A DNA stretch of 64,000 bases, taken from assembly GCA_963846715.1 (NCBI GenBank), contig CAWJXA010000006.1, positions 186,001 through 250,000 of the forward strand, written 5' to 3'. The notes under the pieces are model-generated. The model had not been told where the DNA came from. It saw nothing but the letters and a program-made list of their open reading frames with translations, and ran no database searches. The translations under genes and the position numbers were made by a program. Origin of the DNA: Bog-257 sp963846715. Its GTDB lineage: Bacteria; Acidobacteriota; Terriglobia; Terriglobales; Acidobacteriaceae. Shown in pieces: positions 16,686-25,923 of this stretch (position 1 is the first letter of the stretch; each line of letters opens with the position of its first letter).

Positions 16686-17702
16686 ATGTTCCGGTCGAAA
16701 CCAGCTCTGTTTGCTTGGTTGTTTTGCTTGTCGCTCTCTTCGGTCGCATTCGCCCAGCGCGGTTCGCGGTCGCAACCTACCGAAGTCGACATCCAGGTCC
16801 GCGTCAGTCTTCCCAACGATCAGGCCGCACCCGAACAGCTGCGAGTCGACTTGCTGAATTCTTCCAACGTATCGGTCGGCGAAGACTTCACCAATAGCAT
16901 GGGACAGGCGGAGTTCCGCATCAACGGACAAGGCACCTTTCGGGTGAAGGTCTCTGGCCTCGGCGTGGAAGAGGCCGTTTCCGAGGATGTGCAGATCTCC
17001 GAGACGGACCGTGTCCGGGTGGTGTATGTGCAGGTGCACCCTAAGTCCGGCGCGAGTTCGAACCCCAACCCCGAAAACCAAGCCATGGCCTCGGCTTCCC
17101 AACTAAAAATCCCGCCGGCCGCTCGCAAATCGTTTGACAAAGGCCTGGAGGCTCTCCAACGTAAGGACTACAGCAAGGCGGTGGACTGGTTCCAAAAAGC
17201 TACCGTCGCCTATCCCCAATACGACGCGGCCTTCGACAATCTGGGCGTTGCCTTAATGAACATGGGAAAGATCGAGCAGGCCGGTGCGGCTTTCCAGCGT
17301 GCGGTGCAGTTGAATGACAAGAACGCCGACGCCGACCGCAATTATTCGCGCCTCTTGATCAGCGATAAGCAGTATGCTGCGGCCAAAGATTTATTGCAGA
17401 AGGCCCTTATGGTTGAGCCGCAGGATCCTTCGTCGCTCACCTTGCTCGCGGTCGCGCAATTCAAGACCGGAGATTACGACGGCGCGCTGGAGAGTGCGCT
17501 GAAGGTCCACAAAATTTCCCATGAGGGTTATGCCGTGGCCCACTATGTCGCCGGACGCGCCTTCGAAAACAAGCACGAATTCGAGAACGCCACCACGGAA
17601 TACCAGATGTATCTTCGCGAGAGTCCCAACGGCCCTGAGGCCAGCCAGGTGCGCGCCAGTCTGGCGCGCGTCAGCGGCACCGCCAAAGCCACGCCCGAGT
17701 AA
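16686..17702 (+). CDS. exported TPR-repeat protein
   Basis: 338 aa from ATG 16686, giving a clean signal peptide (FAWLFCLSLSSVAFAQ). An N-terminal carboxypeptidase-regulatory/beta-sandwich-like region (VDIQVRVSLPNDQ; GQAEFRINGQGTFRVKVSG) is followed from about residue 140 by tandem tetratricopeptide repeats (FDKGLEALQRKDYSKAVDWF, AFDNLGVALMNMGKIEQAG and further units). TPR domains mediate protein-protein contacts; the partner is unknown. It is followed by a terminator, so it seems monocistronic. Confidence 0.82.
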   Translation: MFRSKPALFAWLFCLSLSSVAFAQRGSRSQPTEVDIQVRVSLPNDQAAPEQLRVDLLNSSNVSVGEDFTNSMGQAEFRINGQGTFRVKVSGLGVEEAVSEDVQISETDRVRVVYVQVHPKSGASSNPNPENQAMASASQLKIPPAARKSFDKGLEALQRKDYSKAVDWFQKATVAYPQYDAAFDNLGVALMNMGKIEQAGAAFQRAVQLNDKNADADRNYSRLLISDKQYAAAKDLLQKALMVEPQDPSSLTLLAVAQFKTGDYDGALESALKVHKISHEGYAVAHYVAGRAFENKHEFENATTEYQMYLRESPNGPEASQVRASLARVSGTAKATPE

Positions 17703-17707
17703 ATCAT

Positions 17708-17738
17708 GGGCATTCCCACAATGCCCCTCTTCCCTTTT
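17708..17738 (+). terminator. probable rho-independent terminator
   Basis: GGGCAT (17708-17713) pairs with ATGCCC (17721-17726) across a 7-base loop and is followed by a pyrimidine run ending in TTTT. It separates the TPR gene from the hydrogenase operon. Confidence 0.55.
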
Positions 17739-17933
17739 CCGCCCATTGCTCACCCCGCGACGTGATGCGCGACACAGAGTTCTCGCCCGAAGAAGCAGAA
17801 GCTGGAGTTGAGAGGGAACCGGTCAGCCGTTAGGCGAAGTGCTCAACTTCCCTGTTCCTGATGGGCCCCGGAATAGTGCTGAGAAGTTCCCACTGGAGTG
17901 CTGGTCTCTGCCCCAGAAAGGAGCGCCAGGCAC

Positions 17934-18470
17934 ATGGCTACTGCTCAACTTACTCTGGAAAGCGCCGAACAGGTTTTCATCGACCAAGTCATTACGCAGC
18001 GCAGCGGACGTCCCGGCGAATTGCTAGGCATCCTGGAAGCAGTGCAGGAGCACCACGCCCATAAGTATCTGCCGCCAGAAACCCTGCGATACATCGCCAA
18101 CCGGCTCGACATTCCACTGTCCCGCATCTACAGCGTGGCGACGTTCTACGCATTGTTCAATCTGGAGCCGCAGGGCGACAACACCATCTGCATTTGCCGC
18201 GGGACGGCGTGTCACACGCGCAACTCGCGGGCGCTGCTGGAAAGCCTTCGCCTCGAGCTCGGCATGGGGCTCAACGAAGACGAAGCGCCCACTGATGCTG
18301 ACAAGCTGGCGCTGACTACGGCGGACCAGAAATTCACCGTGCGGACGGTGGCCTGCTTCGGGCAATGTGCCCTGGCCCCGGTCGTCGAGATCAATCACCG
18401 CATTTGCGGGCACGTCAACGAACGCACCCTGCAACGCGAAGTTCGAGCGCTGGAACGGGAGAGTGACTGA
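17934..18470 (+). CDS. hoxE: NuoE/HoxE/HydC-type [2Fe-2S] hydrogenase subunit
   Basis: 178 aa from ATG 17934 (AGAAAGGAG upstream). An N-terminal helical region (LLGILEAVQEHHAHKYLPPE; LSRIYSVATFYALFNLEP) is followed by a thioredoxin-like [2Fe-2S] domain with CRGTACHTR and CFGQC, the NuoE-family cysteine pattern. It passes electrons to or from the FMN-bearing subunit. It is the first gene of the hydrogenase operon; the 231 bases before it hold a terminator and no obvious sigma-54 site. The hox symbol is used by gene order; hydC would be equally fair. Confidence 0.9.
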   Translation: MATAQLTLESAEQVFIDQVITQRSGRPGELLGILEAVQEHHAHKYLPPETLRYIANRLDIPLSRIYSVATFYALFNLEPQGDNTICICRGTACHTRNSRALLESLRLELGMGLNEDEAPTDADKLALTTADQKFTVRTVACFGQCALAPVVEINHRICGHVNERTLQREVRALERESD

Positions 18471-21400
18471 TGCCGCGCATAGAAGACATTGGCGTATTTA
18501 ATGCGGTCCGCGAAGCAGGACTGGCCAAGTTGGTGCCATCGGTTCCCCGCATCGCTGTCGGCATGGGTACCTGCGGCCGCGGCAATGGCGCGGAAGCCCT
18601 GTACCACGCTTTCATTGAGGTCATTGAACGCAGCGGCACCGACTTCTACCTGACCAGCGTCGGATGCTTTGGCGCGTGCTACCAGGAGCCGCTGGTGAAT
18701 GTTCACATCCCTGGCAGCCCGTTGATCATCCTGCAACGCATTCAGGCCAACGATGCCGGACGCATTGTCCACGATATCTCCGCCGGGACGATCGGAAGCC
18801 AGGAGCTGGCCTATTGCAAGATCGAGGAGTGGGACCACATCACCGGCTCCATCAAGTACGGGCACGGTTATCCCGAGGTGCCGCTGTGGAACGAGGTTCC
18901 GTTCTTCAAGGGCCAGAAGAAAATTGTTCTGCGCAACTGCGGCCTCATCAATCCCGACGACGTCGAGGAGTACATCGCCGTCGGAGGCTACCAGGCACTC
19001 TACAAGACGCTCATCGACGAAAAGCCGGAGAGCGTCATCGAGCAGATCAAGGCTTCCAAGCTGCGCGGGCGCGGCGGTGCGGGCTTCCTCACCGGCAACA
19101 AGTGGGAGTTCCTGCGCAAAGCGGTCGCCGACCAGAAATACATCATCTGCAACGCCGACGAAGGCGATCCCGGCGCTTACATGAACCGCAACGAGATCGA
19201 GAGCGATCCGCACGCTCTGCTGGAAGGCATGATCATCGGCGGCTACGTCATGGGAGCGACGCAAGGCATCATTTACGTGCGCGCCGAGTATCCGCTGGCC
19301 GTGCATCGTCTCAATCGTGCTCTCGATCAGGCCCGCGAGTATGGGCTGCTCGGCGAAAACATCCTGGGCCGCGGCTTCAAGTTCGATATCCAACTGGTGG
19401 AAGGCGCGGGGGCCTTCGTCTGCGGCGAAGAAACTGCGCTCATCGCATCTCTGGAAGGTGAAGCCGGACGTCCTCGTCCCCGTCCGCCCTTCCCGGCGCA
19501 GAAAGGCCTGTGGGGCAAGCCCAGCAACATCAATAACGTCGAAACCTGGTACAACATCGCGCCCATCGTTACTAAAGGGCCGGCGTGGTTCACCGAGACC
19601 GGAAGTGCAAAAAGTTCCGGCACCAAGGTTTTCTCGCTGGTAGGCAAAGTGCATCGCAGCGGACTGGTGGAGATGCCCCTGGGTACGCCGCTGAAGACTT
19701 TTATCTATGACATCGGCGGTGGCGGCGTGGATGGCCGCACCATCAAGTCCATGCAGACCGGGGGACCTTCCGGCGGCTGCATCCCGCACGAGATGTTCGA
19801 TACCGCGGTGGATTACGAAAGCCTGGCGCAGCTCGGCTCCATCATGGGATCCGGCGGCATGGTGGTAATGGACGAAGACAACTGCATGGTTGACGTCGCT
19901 CGTTACTTTGTGGAGTTCACCAACTCCGAGTCCTGCGGCAAGTGTGTTCCCTGCCGCGTGGGCTTGAACAAGTGCTTGCGCATTCTGAACCGCATCACCG
20001 TGGGCGCGGGTCGCATGCAGCATCTGGAAACCCTGGACGAGCTGAGCCGCTACATTCGTGACTGCTCCTTATGCGGACTTGGCCAGACGGCGCCCAACCC
20101 GGTGCTGACCACCATGCGCCATTTCCGCCAGGAGTTCGAGGACCACATCGTCGCCCATCGCTGCCTGGCCGGCGTCTGCACGGAACTGGCATTGGCGCCA
20201 TGCGAAAACAGTTGCCCGCTGCACATGAACATTCCGCGCTTCCTGCAGCTCTACAAAGAGGGCCGCCTGGAGGAAGCGTTCGAATCCGTCATCATGGACA
20301 ACCCACTGCCCTGCTCGACCGGGCGGGTATGCCAGCATCCTTGCGATGAGCGTTGCCGCCGGCAGACGGTGGACGATGCCGTCAACATGCGCGAGGTCCA
20401 CCGCTTCATCGCCGACAGTGTTCTCCTGTCGGACCGCTTCGAAGACGTGGTGCACCGCATCGCCGCGCGCAAGCTGGAACCCACGGGCCGCAAGATCGCC
20501 ATCGCGGGCGCTGGTCCGGCCGGACTGACGGCCGCATTTTACCTGGCTCTATTCGGACACGATGTCACCGTCTTCGACTCGCTGCCCGAGGCTGGTGGCA
20601 TGTTGCGCTTTGCCCTGCCGGAATATCGTCTGCCGAAACCGGTGCTGCGCCGCGAGGTCGAGTTGATCGAGCGACTGGGAGTGAAGTTCCTGTTCAACAC
20701 TCGCGTCGGCGTCGATATTTCGCTGAACGACCTGGATGACCAGTTCGACGCCGTCTGCCTTGCGATTGGCACCTGGAAGGAATCGTGGGTTTATCTGCCC
20801 GGCACCGAACTCAAGGGCGTCCATCCGGCACTGCCTTTGCTGGAGTCCGTCTCCAAAGGCGAGTCTGTCGAACTGGGACGCAAAGTGGTGGTCATTGGCG
20901 GCGGCAATGCAGCCATCGATTCGGCCCGTACCGCGCGTCGCATGGGTTCGGAGGTAGTGGTGGTTTACCGCCGCGAACGCAAAGACATGCCGGCCATCGA
21001 GGAGGAGACCGCGGCGGCCGAAGAAGAAGGCGCGAAGATCGTCTTCCTGGCAGCGCCGCACCGCATCATCGGCGACGCCCGAGGGCGCGTCAAAGCGCTG
21101 GAAGTGGTCAAGACGCGGCTCGGCGAATATGACCGTTCCGGCCGCCGCAAGCCGGTGCTCACCGATGAGGTGCAGCGCTTCGACTGCGACTCGGTCATTC
21201 TCGCCGTCGGCGAAACTGTGGACCTCGACTTCGCCAAGGCGTCAGGGCTGCAGATCAAGGAGAGTGGCACGGTCGAAGTGAACCACTTCACCCTGGAGAC
21301 CAGCCGTCCGCGCTTCTTTGCCGGCGGCGACCTGGTTACCGGCGCCTCCAATGTGTCGAATGCCATGGCTTACGGAAAGCAGGCGGCGCGCGCCATCGAT

Positions 21401-21631
21401 GAGCAACTGATGGATGCCAAGCGTTGGGAGATGCTGTTCGAACCTATGCAGTACGAGCAGACGCCTCCCAAAGCGCCCAGCGAAAGCCGCAGACATCATC
21501 CTCGTTCGCTGCCGGCGGCAAAGCGCGCCGCGACGTTCGATGAGGTCGTGTTGGATTTGTCGGCGGAAGAAGCCCACGAGGAATGCTGCCGTTGTCTGCG
21601 TTGTGATGCGAAGGTAGCGGTGTCCCGCTAG
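18470..21631 (+). CDS. hoxF: HoxF/NuoF-type diaphorase flavoprotein fused to a GltD-like FAD/NAD(P) module
   Basis: 1053 aa, nearly twice a normal HoxF. Domains: thioredoxin-like [2Fe-2S] (1-110; C35, C66, C70); FMN/NADH-binding NuoF core (KLRGRGGAGFLTGNKWEF near 197-214; NADEGDPGA 228-236); SLBB; [4Fe-4S] domain (C489-x2-C492-x2-C495 and C535). After a short Cys-rich linker (C565-C582) comes a glutamate synthase small-subunit-like module: N-terminal Cys cluster (C615-C629), FAD motif AGAGPAGL at 679-686, second Rossmann motif VVVIGGGNAAID, and a C-terminal CCRCLRCD. It overlaps hoxE by one base. A second pyridine-nucleotide site on the same polypeptide would allow NAD/NADP discrimination or electron bifurcation; that is inference. 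Confidence 0.9.
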   Translation: MPRIEDIGVFNAVREAGLAKLVPSVPRIAVGMGTCGRGNGAEALYHAFIEVIERSGTDFYLTSVGCFGACYQEPLVNVHIPGSPLIILQRIQANDAGRIVHDISAGTIGSQELAYCKIEEWDHITGSIKYGHGYPEVPLWNEVPFFKGQKKIVLRNCGLINPDDVEEYIAVGGYQALYKTLIDEKPESVIEQIKASKLRGRGGAGFLTGNKWEFLRKAVADQKYIICNADEGDPGAYMNRNEIESDPHALLEGMIIGGYVMGATQGIIYVRAEYPLAVHRLNRALDQAREYGLLGENILGRGFKFDIQLVEGAGAFVCGEETALIASLEGEAGRPRPRPPFPAQKGLWGKPSNINNVETWYNIAPIVTKGPAWFTETGSAKSSGTKVFSLVGKVHRSGLVEMPLGTPLKTFIYDIGGGGVDGRTIKSMQTGGPSGGCIPHEMFDTAVDYESLAQLGSIMGSGGMVVMDEDNCMVDVARYFVEFTNSESCGKCVPCRVGLNKCLRILNRITVGAGRMQHLETLDELSRYIRDCSLCGLGQTAPNPVLTTMRHFRQEFEDHIVAHRCLAGVCTELALAPCENSCPLHMNIPRFLQLYKEGRLEEAFESVIMDNPLPCSTGRVCQHPCDERCRRQTVDDAVNMREVHRFIADSVLLSDRFEDVVHRIAARKLEPTGRKIAIAGAGPAGLTAAFYLALFGHDVTVFDSLPEAGGMLRFALPEYRLPKPVLRREVELIERLGVKFLFNTRVGVDISLNDLDDQFDAVCLAIGTWKESWVYLPGTELKGVHPALPLLESVSKGESVELGRKVVVIGGGNAAIDSARTARRMGSEVVVVYRRERKDMPAIEEETAAAEEEGAKIVFLAAPHRIIGDARGRVKALEVVKTRLGEYDRSGRRKPVLTDEVQRFDCDSVILAVGETVDLDFAKASGLQIKESGTVEVNHFTLETSRPRFFAGGDLVTGASNVSNAMAYGKQAARAIDEQLMDAKRWEMLFEPMQYEQTPPKAPSESRRHHPRSLPAAKRAATFDEVVLDLSAEEAHEECCRCLRCDAKVAVSR

Positions 21632-21648
21632 AGGGGAGGAGTTTCGCC

Positions 21649-22360
21649 TTGCCGCAAAAGAAAATTTCGCTGCGTATCGATGGTGAGTTGATCAACGCCG
21701 TTGAGGGCCAGACGATTCTCGACGTGGCCCGGGCCGGCGGAAAGTACATTCCGACTCTCTGTTTCCTGGAGGGTCTGAGTTGCGTTGGGGCCTGCCGCCT
21801 CTGCATGGTCGAGGTTTCCGGGATTGACCGCCTGTTCCCCGCGTGCACCACGCCGGTCCAGGATGGCATGTCGGTCGTCACCAACTCCCCCGGCGTCACG
21901 CTATCGCCGCATCACCATCGAACTGCTGCTGGTGGAACGCAATCACGTCTGCGCGGTGTGCGTGGCCAACGGCCATTGCGAGTTGCAGGACATGGCCTAC
22001 GCGCTGGGCATCACCAGCGTGCGCTTTGCCTACAACTTTCCCCGTCAGGCGGTGGACATCTCTCATCCGCGGTTTGTTCTGGACCACAATCGCTGCATCC
22101 TGTGTACCCGCTGCGTGCGGACCTGCGCCGAGATCGAGGGCGCGCACATGTGGGCGATGGTGTCGCGCGGTATTCATGCCCGCATCGTTCCCGACCTCAA
22201 CCAGAAGTGGGCTGACTCTACCACCTGCACCAACTGCGGCAAGTGTGTGCTGGCTTGTCCCACCGGCGCTCTCGCGGAAAAGGGCAAGGCCGTGGAGGAG
22301 ATGGTCCGGTCAAACGCTCCCATCACGACTTTGGCCCGACGGAGAGGATCTCGCGTATGA
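21649..22360 (+). CDS. hoxU: HoxU/NuoG-type iron-sulfur diaphorase subunit, frameshifted as read
   Basis: TTG start with GAGGGGAGGAG upstream. The first frame encodes a [2Fe-2S] ferredoxin domain (LCFLEGLSCVGACRLCMVEV). At about 21890-21901 the frame must change; the next frame continues YRRITIELLLVERNHVC with HVCAVCVANGHC (His/Cys [4Fe-4S]) and two ferredoxin clusters, CILCTRCVRTC and CTNCGKCVLACP, ending at 22360. All ligands expected of HoxU are present when joined (about 237 aa). One extra base or two missing bases explain the break. It overlaps hoxY by ATGA. Because both sides are fully conserved, I think the enzyme is functional and the shift an error. Confidence 0.85.
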
Positions 22361-22887
22361 GGAAGCTCAAGCTGGCTACGGTCTGGCTGGACGGCTGCTC
22401 GGGATGCCACATGTCGCTACTCGACCTGGACGCCGCGCTCATCCCCATCGTGCGCAAGGTTGACATTGTCTACGGCCCGCTGGTGGATGCGCAGGAGTTT
22501 CCCGACGACGTCGATGTCACCCTGGTGGAAGGCGCCATCAGCACCCAGGAGGACGTGGACAAGCTGCAACTGATCCGCCAGCGCACCAAGACGCTGGTCT
22601 CGCTGGGCGACTGCGCAGTCACGGGCAACGTTGCCGGCCTGCGCAACACGGTTCCCGTGAAGAAGCTGTTGCAGCGCATTTACGTCGAAGGCGCAGATGA
22701 CAACCGATGCATCCCGACCGACGGCCTTCCCCAACTGCTGAAGCTGGCGCGCCCGGCGCACGATTTCGTGAAGGTTGACGTCTGTCTTCCCGGCTGCCCG
22801 CCTCCCACTCGAATCATCGCAGGCTTGTTGAACAATCTGCTGGAGGGAAAAAAGCCCGAGGCCAACGCCAAGATCAAGTTTGGATAG
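22357..22887 (+). CDS. hoxY: [NiFe] hydrogenase small subunit
   Basis: 176 aa from ATG 22357 overlapping the hoxU stop. Ligands for the proximal [4Fe-4S] cluster are visible: WLDGCSGCHMS near the N-terminus, SLGDCAVTG in the middle and DVCLPGCPPP towards the end. There is no Tat signal and no C-terminal anchor, so the enzyme is cytoplasmic, as in group 3 hydrogenases. The short length (about 180 aa, single cluster) matches HoxY rather than the larger small subunits of uptake enzymes. Confidence 0.93.
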   Translation: MRKLKLATVWLDGCSGCHMSLLDLDAALIPIVRKVDIVYGPLVDAQEFPDDVDVTLVEGAISTQEDVDKLQLIRQRTKTLVSLGDCAVTGNVAGLRNTVPVKKLLQRIYVEGADDNRCIPTDGLPQLLKLARPAHDFVKVDVCLPGCPPPTRIIAGLLNNLLEGKKPEANAKIKFG

Positions 22888-22895
22888 GAGTGGCG

Positions 22896-24314
22896 ATGAA
22901 GCGCATTACGATTGAACCGGTGACTCGCGTGGAGGGTCACGGCAAAATCACGATTCAGCTCGATGATGCCGGTCATGTTGCCGACGCGAAGTTTCAGGTG
23001 ACCCAGGTCCGTGGCTTCGAGAAGTTCACCGAAGGCCGCCCCTACTACGAGATGCCGGGCATTACCTCGCGCATCTGCGGCATCTGTCCCATCAGCCATC
23101 AACTGGCCTCGTCCAAGGCCTGCGAAGCGATCATGGCGGTGCGCATTCCCCGCGCCGCGCAACTGCTGCGCGAGATCGTGCATTGCGCGCAGATTGTACA
23201 GTCGCATGCGCTCAGCTTCTTCTATCTTGCGGCGCCCGACCTCCTGCTCGGTATGGACGCCGACCCTGCGATTCGCAACGTCGTCGGCGTCATCGAAGCT
23301 AATCCAGAGCTGGCTCGTGCGGGCATCGAGCTGCGCAAGTTCGGCCTGCAGATCATCGAAGGCCTGGCCGAGGAGCGCGTCCATCCTTCCTGGATCGTGC
23401 CCGGTGGAGTGAAGTCGCCCATGGCGGTGCAAACTCGCGATCGTTTCCTGGCGGCCATCCCGCAGGCGATGGCCACCACGGAAAAAACTTTGGGCATCTT
23501 CAAGGGCACGCTCGATTCGTTCCCCGAGGAGATCGCGCATTTTGGGTCGGCGCCCACCATGTACGCGGGGATGGTGGACCATGCCGGCAACATCCAGCTC
23601 TACGATGGAGTGCTGCGCTTCCGCGGCGCGAATGGCGAGATCGTGCAGGACAGGATTGCGGCCGATGGCTACAACGACTTCATTGCGGAAGCCACGGTTT
23701 CTGACTCTTACCTCAAAGCCCCGTACTACCGCTCACTCGGGTATCCGCTGGGCAGCTACCGGGTGGGGCCACTGGCGCGACTGAATGTCGCCGACGCACT
23801 CGGCACGCCCCGCGCCGACGCCGAGCTCCGCGAGTTCCGTCAGCGCTTCGGGCGCACCCCGCACAGCGCGTTTCTTTACCACTACGCCCGGCTCATCGAA
23901 GTGCTGTACGCCATCGAGTGCGCGAAGATCCTGCTGCTGGAACCCGACGTGCTGGACACGCATGTTCGCGCCTCGGCGGGCGTCAACGCACTGGAGGGCG
24001 TAGGCATGATCGAGGCCCCACGAGGCACCCTGATCCATCACTATAAGGTCGATGACAACGGCGCCATCACGTGGGCAAACTTGATCGTCGCCACCGGACA
24101 CAATAACCACGCCATCGGCGAGAGCGTACGCCAGGTCAGCGAGCACTTCATTAAAGGCGATCATCTGGAAGAAGGCATGTTGAATCGGGTCTCGGCGGTG
24201 GTGCGCGCCTACGATCCATGCCTCAGTTGTTCAACCCACGCGTTTGGCATTCCGGCGCTGGAGATCTCGCTGGTCAGTGCGGACGGAGTGTTGCTCGACA
24301 GGCTGCGCAGCTAG
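22896..24314 (+). CDS. hoxH: [NiFe] hydrogenase large subunit
   Basis: 472 aa from ATG 22896, preferred over GTG 22890 because GGAG sits at 22887-22890. It begins ITIEPVTRVEGHGKI. The nickel ligands are RICGIC (about residue 60) and DPCLSCSTH (about residue 448). The residues after that His (AFGIPALEISLV, then DGVLLDRLRS) form the C-terminal peptide removed by a maturation protease once the metal centre is inserted. No hyp genes or protease are nearby. It ends the operon; no clear terminator is seen in the 30 bases before the convergent gene. Confidence 0.95.
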   Translation: MKRITIEPVTRVEGHGKITIQLDDAGHVADAKFQVTQVRGFEKFTEGRPYYEMPGITSRICGICPISHQLASSKACEAIMAVRIPRAAQLLREIVHCAQIVQSHALSFFYLAAPDLLLGMDADPAIRNVVGVIEANPELARAGIELRKFGLQIIEGLAEERVHPSWIVPGGVKSPMAVQTRDRFLAAIPQAMATTEKTLGIFKGTLDSFPEEIAHFGSAPTMYAGMVDHAGNIQLYDGVLRFRGANGEIVQDRIAADGYNDFIAEATVSDSYLKAPYYRSLGYPLGSYRVGPLARLNVADALGTPRADAELREFRQRFGRTPHSAFLYHYARLIEVLYAIECAKILLLEPDVLDTHVRASAGVNALEGVGMIEAPRGTLIHHYKVDDNGAITWANLIVATGHNNHAIGESVRQVSEHFIKGDHLEEGMLNRVSAVVRAYDPCLSCSTHAFGIPALEISLVSADGVLLDRLRS

Positions 24315-24344
24315 GACAACGTATCATGTCGCCGCTATGCCAGC

Positions 24345-25664
24345 CTACTGCCCCTTCAGTCCATACGCGGCGGCAATCCACGTCCACGCCGCCTTGCCTA
24401 CGCCGGCCAAAACCGGACTGACGACTGCCGTGGCGACTGACCCGACCAATACGTTAACCAGCGGTCTGGCGGTGGTGGCGCCTTTTATTTCCTCGCCCAG
24501 TTGGGCATGCCGCGTTTCGTACGTCTTGCTCCACTTGGCGGCAGCATCCTCCAGGGTTTGCGGCGGCCGCGCCTGCAGGTCTGCAATGATCTCCTGCAAA
24601 TCGGTCTGAAGCTTGGTCAAGTAGTCGAAAAACTTGCAACGCGGATCCAGTTCGCGGGAGTGGCGATAGGCTTCCACCAGCGGCATGGTCTTCTCGGGAA
24701 AATCTGCCGGACGGTTGATCTTCCAATCATCCAATAGCATCAACTGATGGTTCTGCTGGATTTTACTTTGCTCAGCGGCAGCTTGATCGTGCAACGCCGT
24801 AAGTTTGGGCACGTACAAAGATCCCGCCGGCGTTTCCAGTATGTCGGCCAGGGTGCGCAGATATTCCTGCCTCTCCCGCAACAAGGCCAGACGCTTCCGC
24901 TTCCCTCTTTGCGTACCGATGAAATATGGCAGGAGAATCAACAAGGCAAAGTAGGCGACCAGGATGAGAGTAATTCTCAGGGAGAACGAGCGCGACAGGT
25001 TCCCGAAGGAGACCGGCAGATCGGCTCCTCCCACCCCGAACGCCCACAGCGCCAGGGCCGCGAACAGGGCCGTGGGGATTAGTCCGGTCATCTGGCTGAT
25101 AAATATTCCTTGCCGGGTGTCTTCGTCCAGGTCCTCGGAGGTAATCTGGGCAACAATTTCGGTGACCAGGAAAGGATAGCTGCCGATAAAGAACAGCAAC
25201 GTGTACTTGACCGCAGCGGACACTAGGACCGGTGAGCCCCAGGGATAGCGAAAATGAATGATTCCAGCGGCTATCAGATAGGCGACTAACATCAAAGACA
25301 CCACGGCCAGAGCGAACAGGGAGAATTTCGGATAGCGCATCCCCAATTCACCGCCGCCGGCAAAAACCCGCGAACTGAACATGTCCCCCTGCGAGCCGAG
25401 CAGCGAGTTGAGTACCAGCGCCATGATCAGGCTCAACTGTCCGGCCACCACGAACAGGACCACCAGGCGCAGGTTCCACATGCCCGACAAGAAATAGATG
25501 AACGCAAAGAAGCCGGCATTGCTCAGCAGGGTTGCACCTTCCGTCTTCCAGAACAGGTTGTCTTTTCCGATGTCTTGGGAGATTTTCTTGTTGAGCGCAT
25601 TTCCGCCCCACATCCATAACCCCACCGCAACCAGAAACATCAAGAAAAACAAAACTTTATGCAT
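24345..25664 (-). CDS. multipass membrane protein of unknown function
   Basis: 439 aa. The first 270 residues contain about seven hydrophobic helices (for example VLFFLMFLVAVGLWMWGG, FALAVVSLMLVAYLIAAGII, ITLILVAYFALLILLPYFIG). The remaining part is a soluble, charged, helical region (RKRLALLRERQEYL; TKLQTDLQEIIADLQARPPQ) possibly forming a coiled coil, and the end turns hydrophobic again. I recognise no family. It is convergent with hoxH and its promoter side faces the opposite way, so a link with the hydrogenase is not indicated. Confidence 0.65.
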   Translation of the reverse strand: MHKVLFFLMFLVAVGLWMWGGNALNKKISQDIGKDNLFWKTEGATLLSNAGFFAFIYFLSGMWNLRLVVLFVVAGQLSLIMALVLNSLLGSQGDMFSSRVFAGGGELGMRYPKFSLFALAVVSLMLVAYLIAAGIIHFRYPWGSPVLVSAAVKYTLLFFIGSYPFLVTEIVAQITSEDLDEDTRQGIFISQMTGLIPTALFAALALWAFGVGGADLPVSFGNLSRSFSLRITLILVAYFALLILLPYFIGTQRGKRKRLALLRERQEYLRTLADILETPAGSLYVPKLTALHDQAAAEQSKIQQNHQLMLLDDWKINRPADFPEKTMPLVEAYRHSRELDPRCKFFDYLTKLQTDLQEIIADLQARPPQTLEDAAAKWSKTYETRHAQLGEEIKGATTARPLVNVLVGSVATAVVSPVLAGVGKAAWTWIAAAYGLKGQ

Positions 25665-25861
25665 AACAGAAGTCCATCCTCTTCGCCTCCACTGGTCTCA
25701 GGCGCCCGCAACCGCGCCGCGGAAGAAGCGCAACGTCCTGAATTCCTCTAATCGAACGAGACTTTAGCAGAATCCGGCAATGAAAAGAAATGACCTGCGC
25801 CAGCAATGCCAAGGCCAGGGGATTCGTTTGTCATGCTCCAAGGGCCATCCGGACCGCGCAC

Positions 25862-25898
25862 AAAAAGCGCCGCGTCCTTCTTTCGGAGAACGCGGCGC
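25862..25898 (-). terminator. rho-independent terminator of the Kelch protein gene
   Basis: On the minus strand GCGCCGCGT (25898-25890) pairs with ACGCGGCGC (25875-25867) and is followed by TTTTT (25866-25862). It lies 26 bases after the stop of the upstream minus-strand gene. Confidence 0.85.
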
Positions 25899-25923
25899 CG
25901 GTCTGCTGGTTCAGCTTCTGCTC

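Noticed and set aside
17739..17933. Sigma-54 promoter for the hydrogenase operon
   Set aside because: No GG-N10-GC element with the TGGCAC/TTGC consensus was found upstream of hoxE.
17839..18027. Possible small gene before hoxE
   Set aside because: It runs into hoxE out of frame, has no ribosome-binding site and no recognisable content.
18395..20023. Minus-strand open frame of 542 codons
   Set aside because: Complement of hoxF in a high-GC region; the translation (His, Ala, Val, Asp rich) is typical of a shadow frame.
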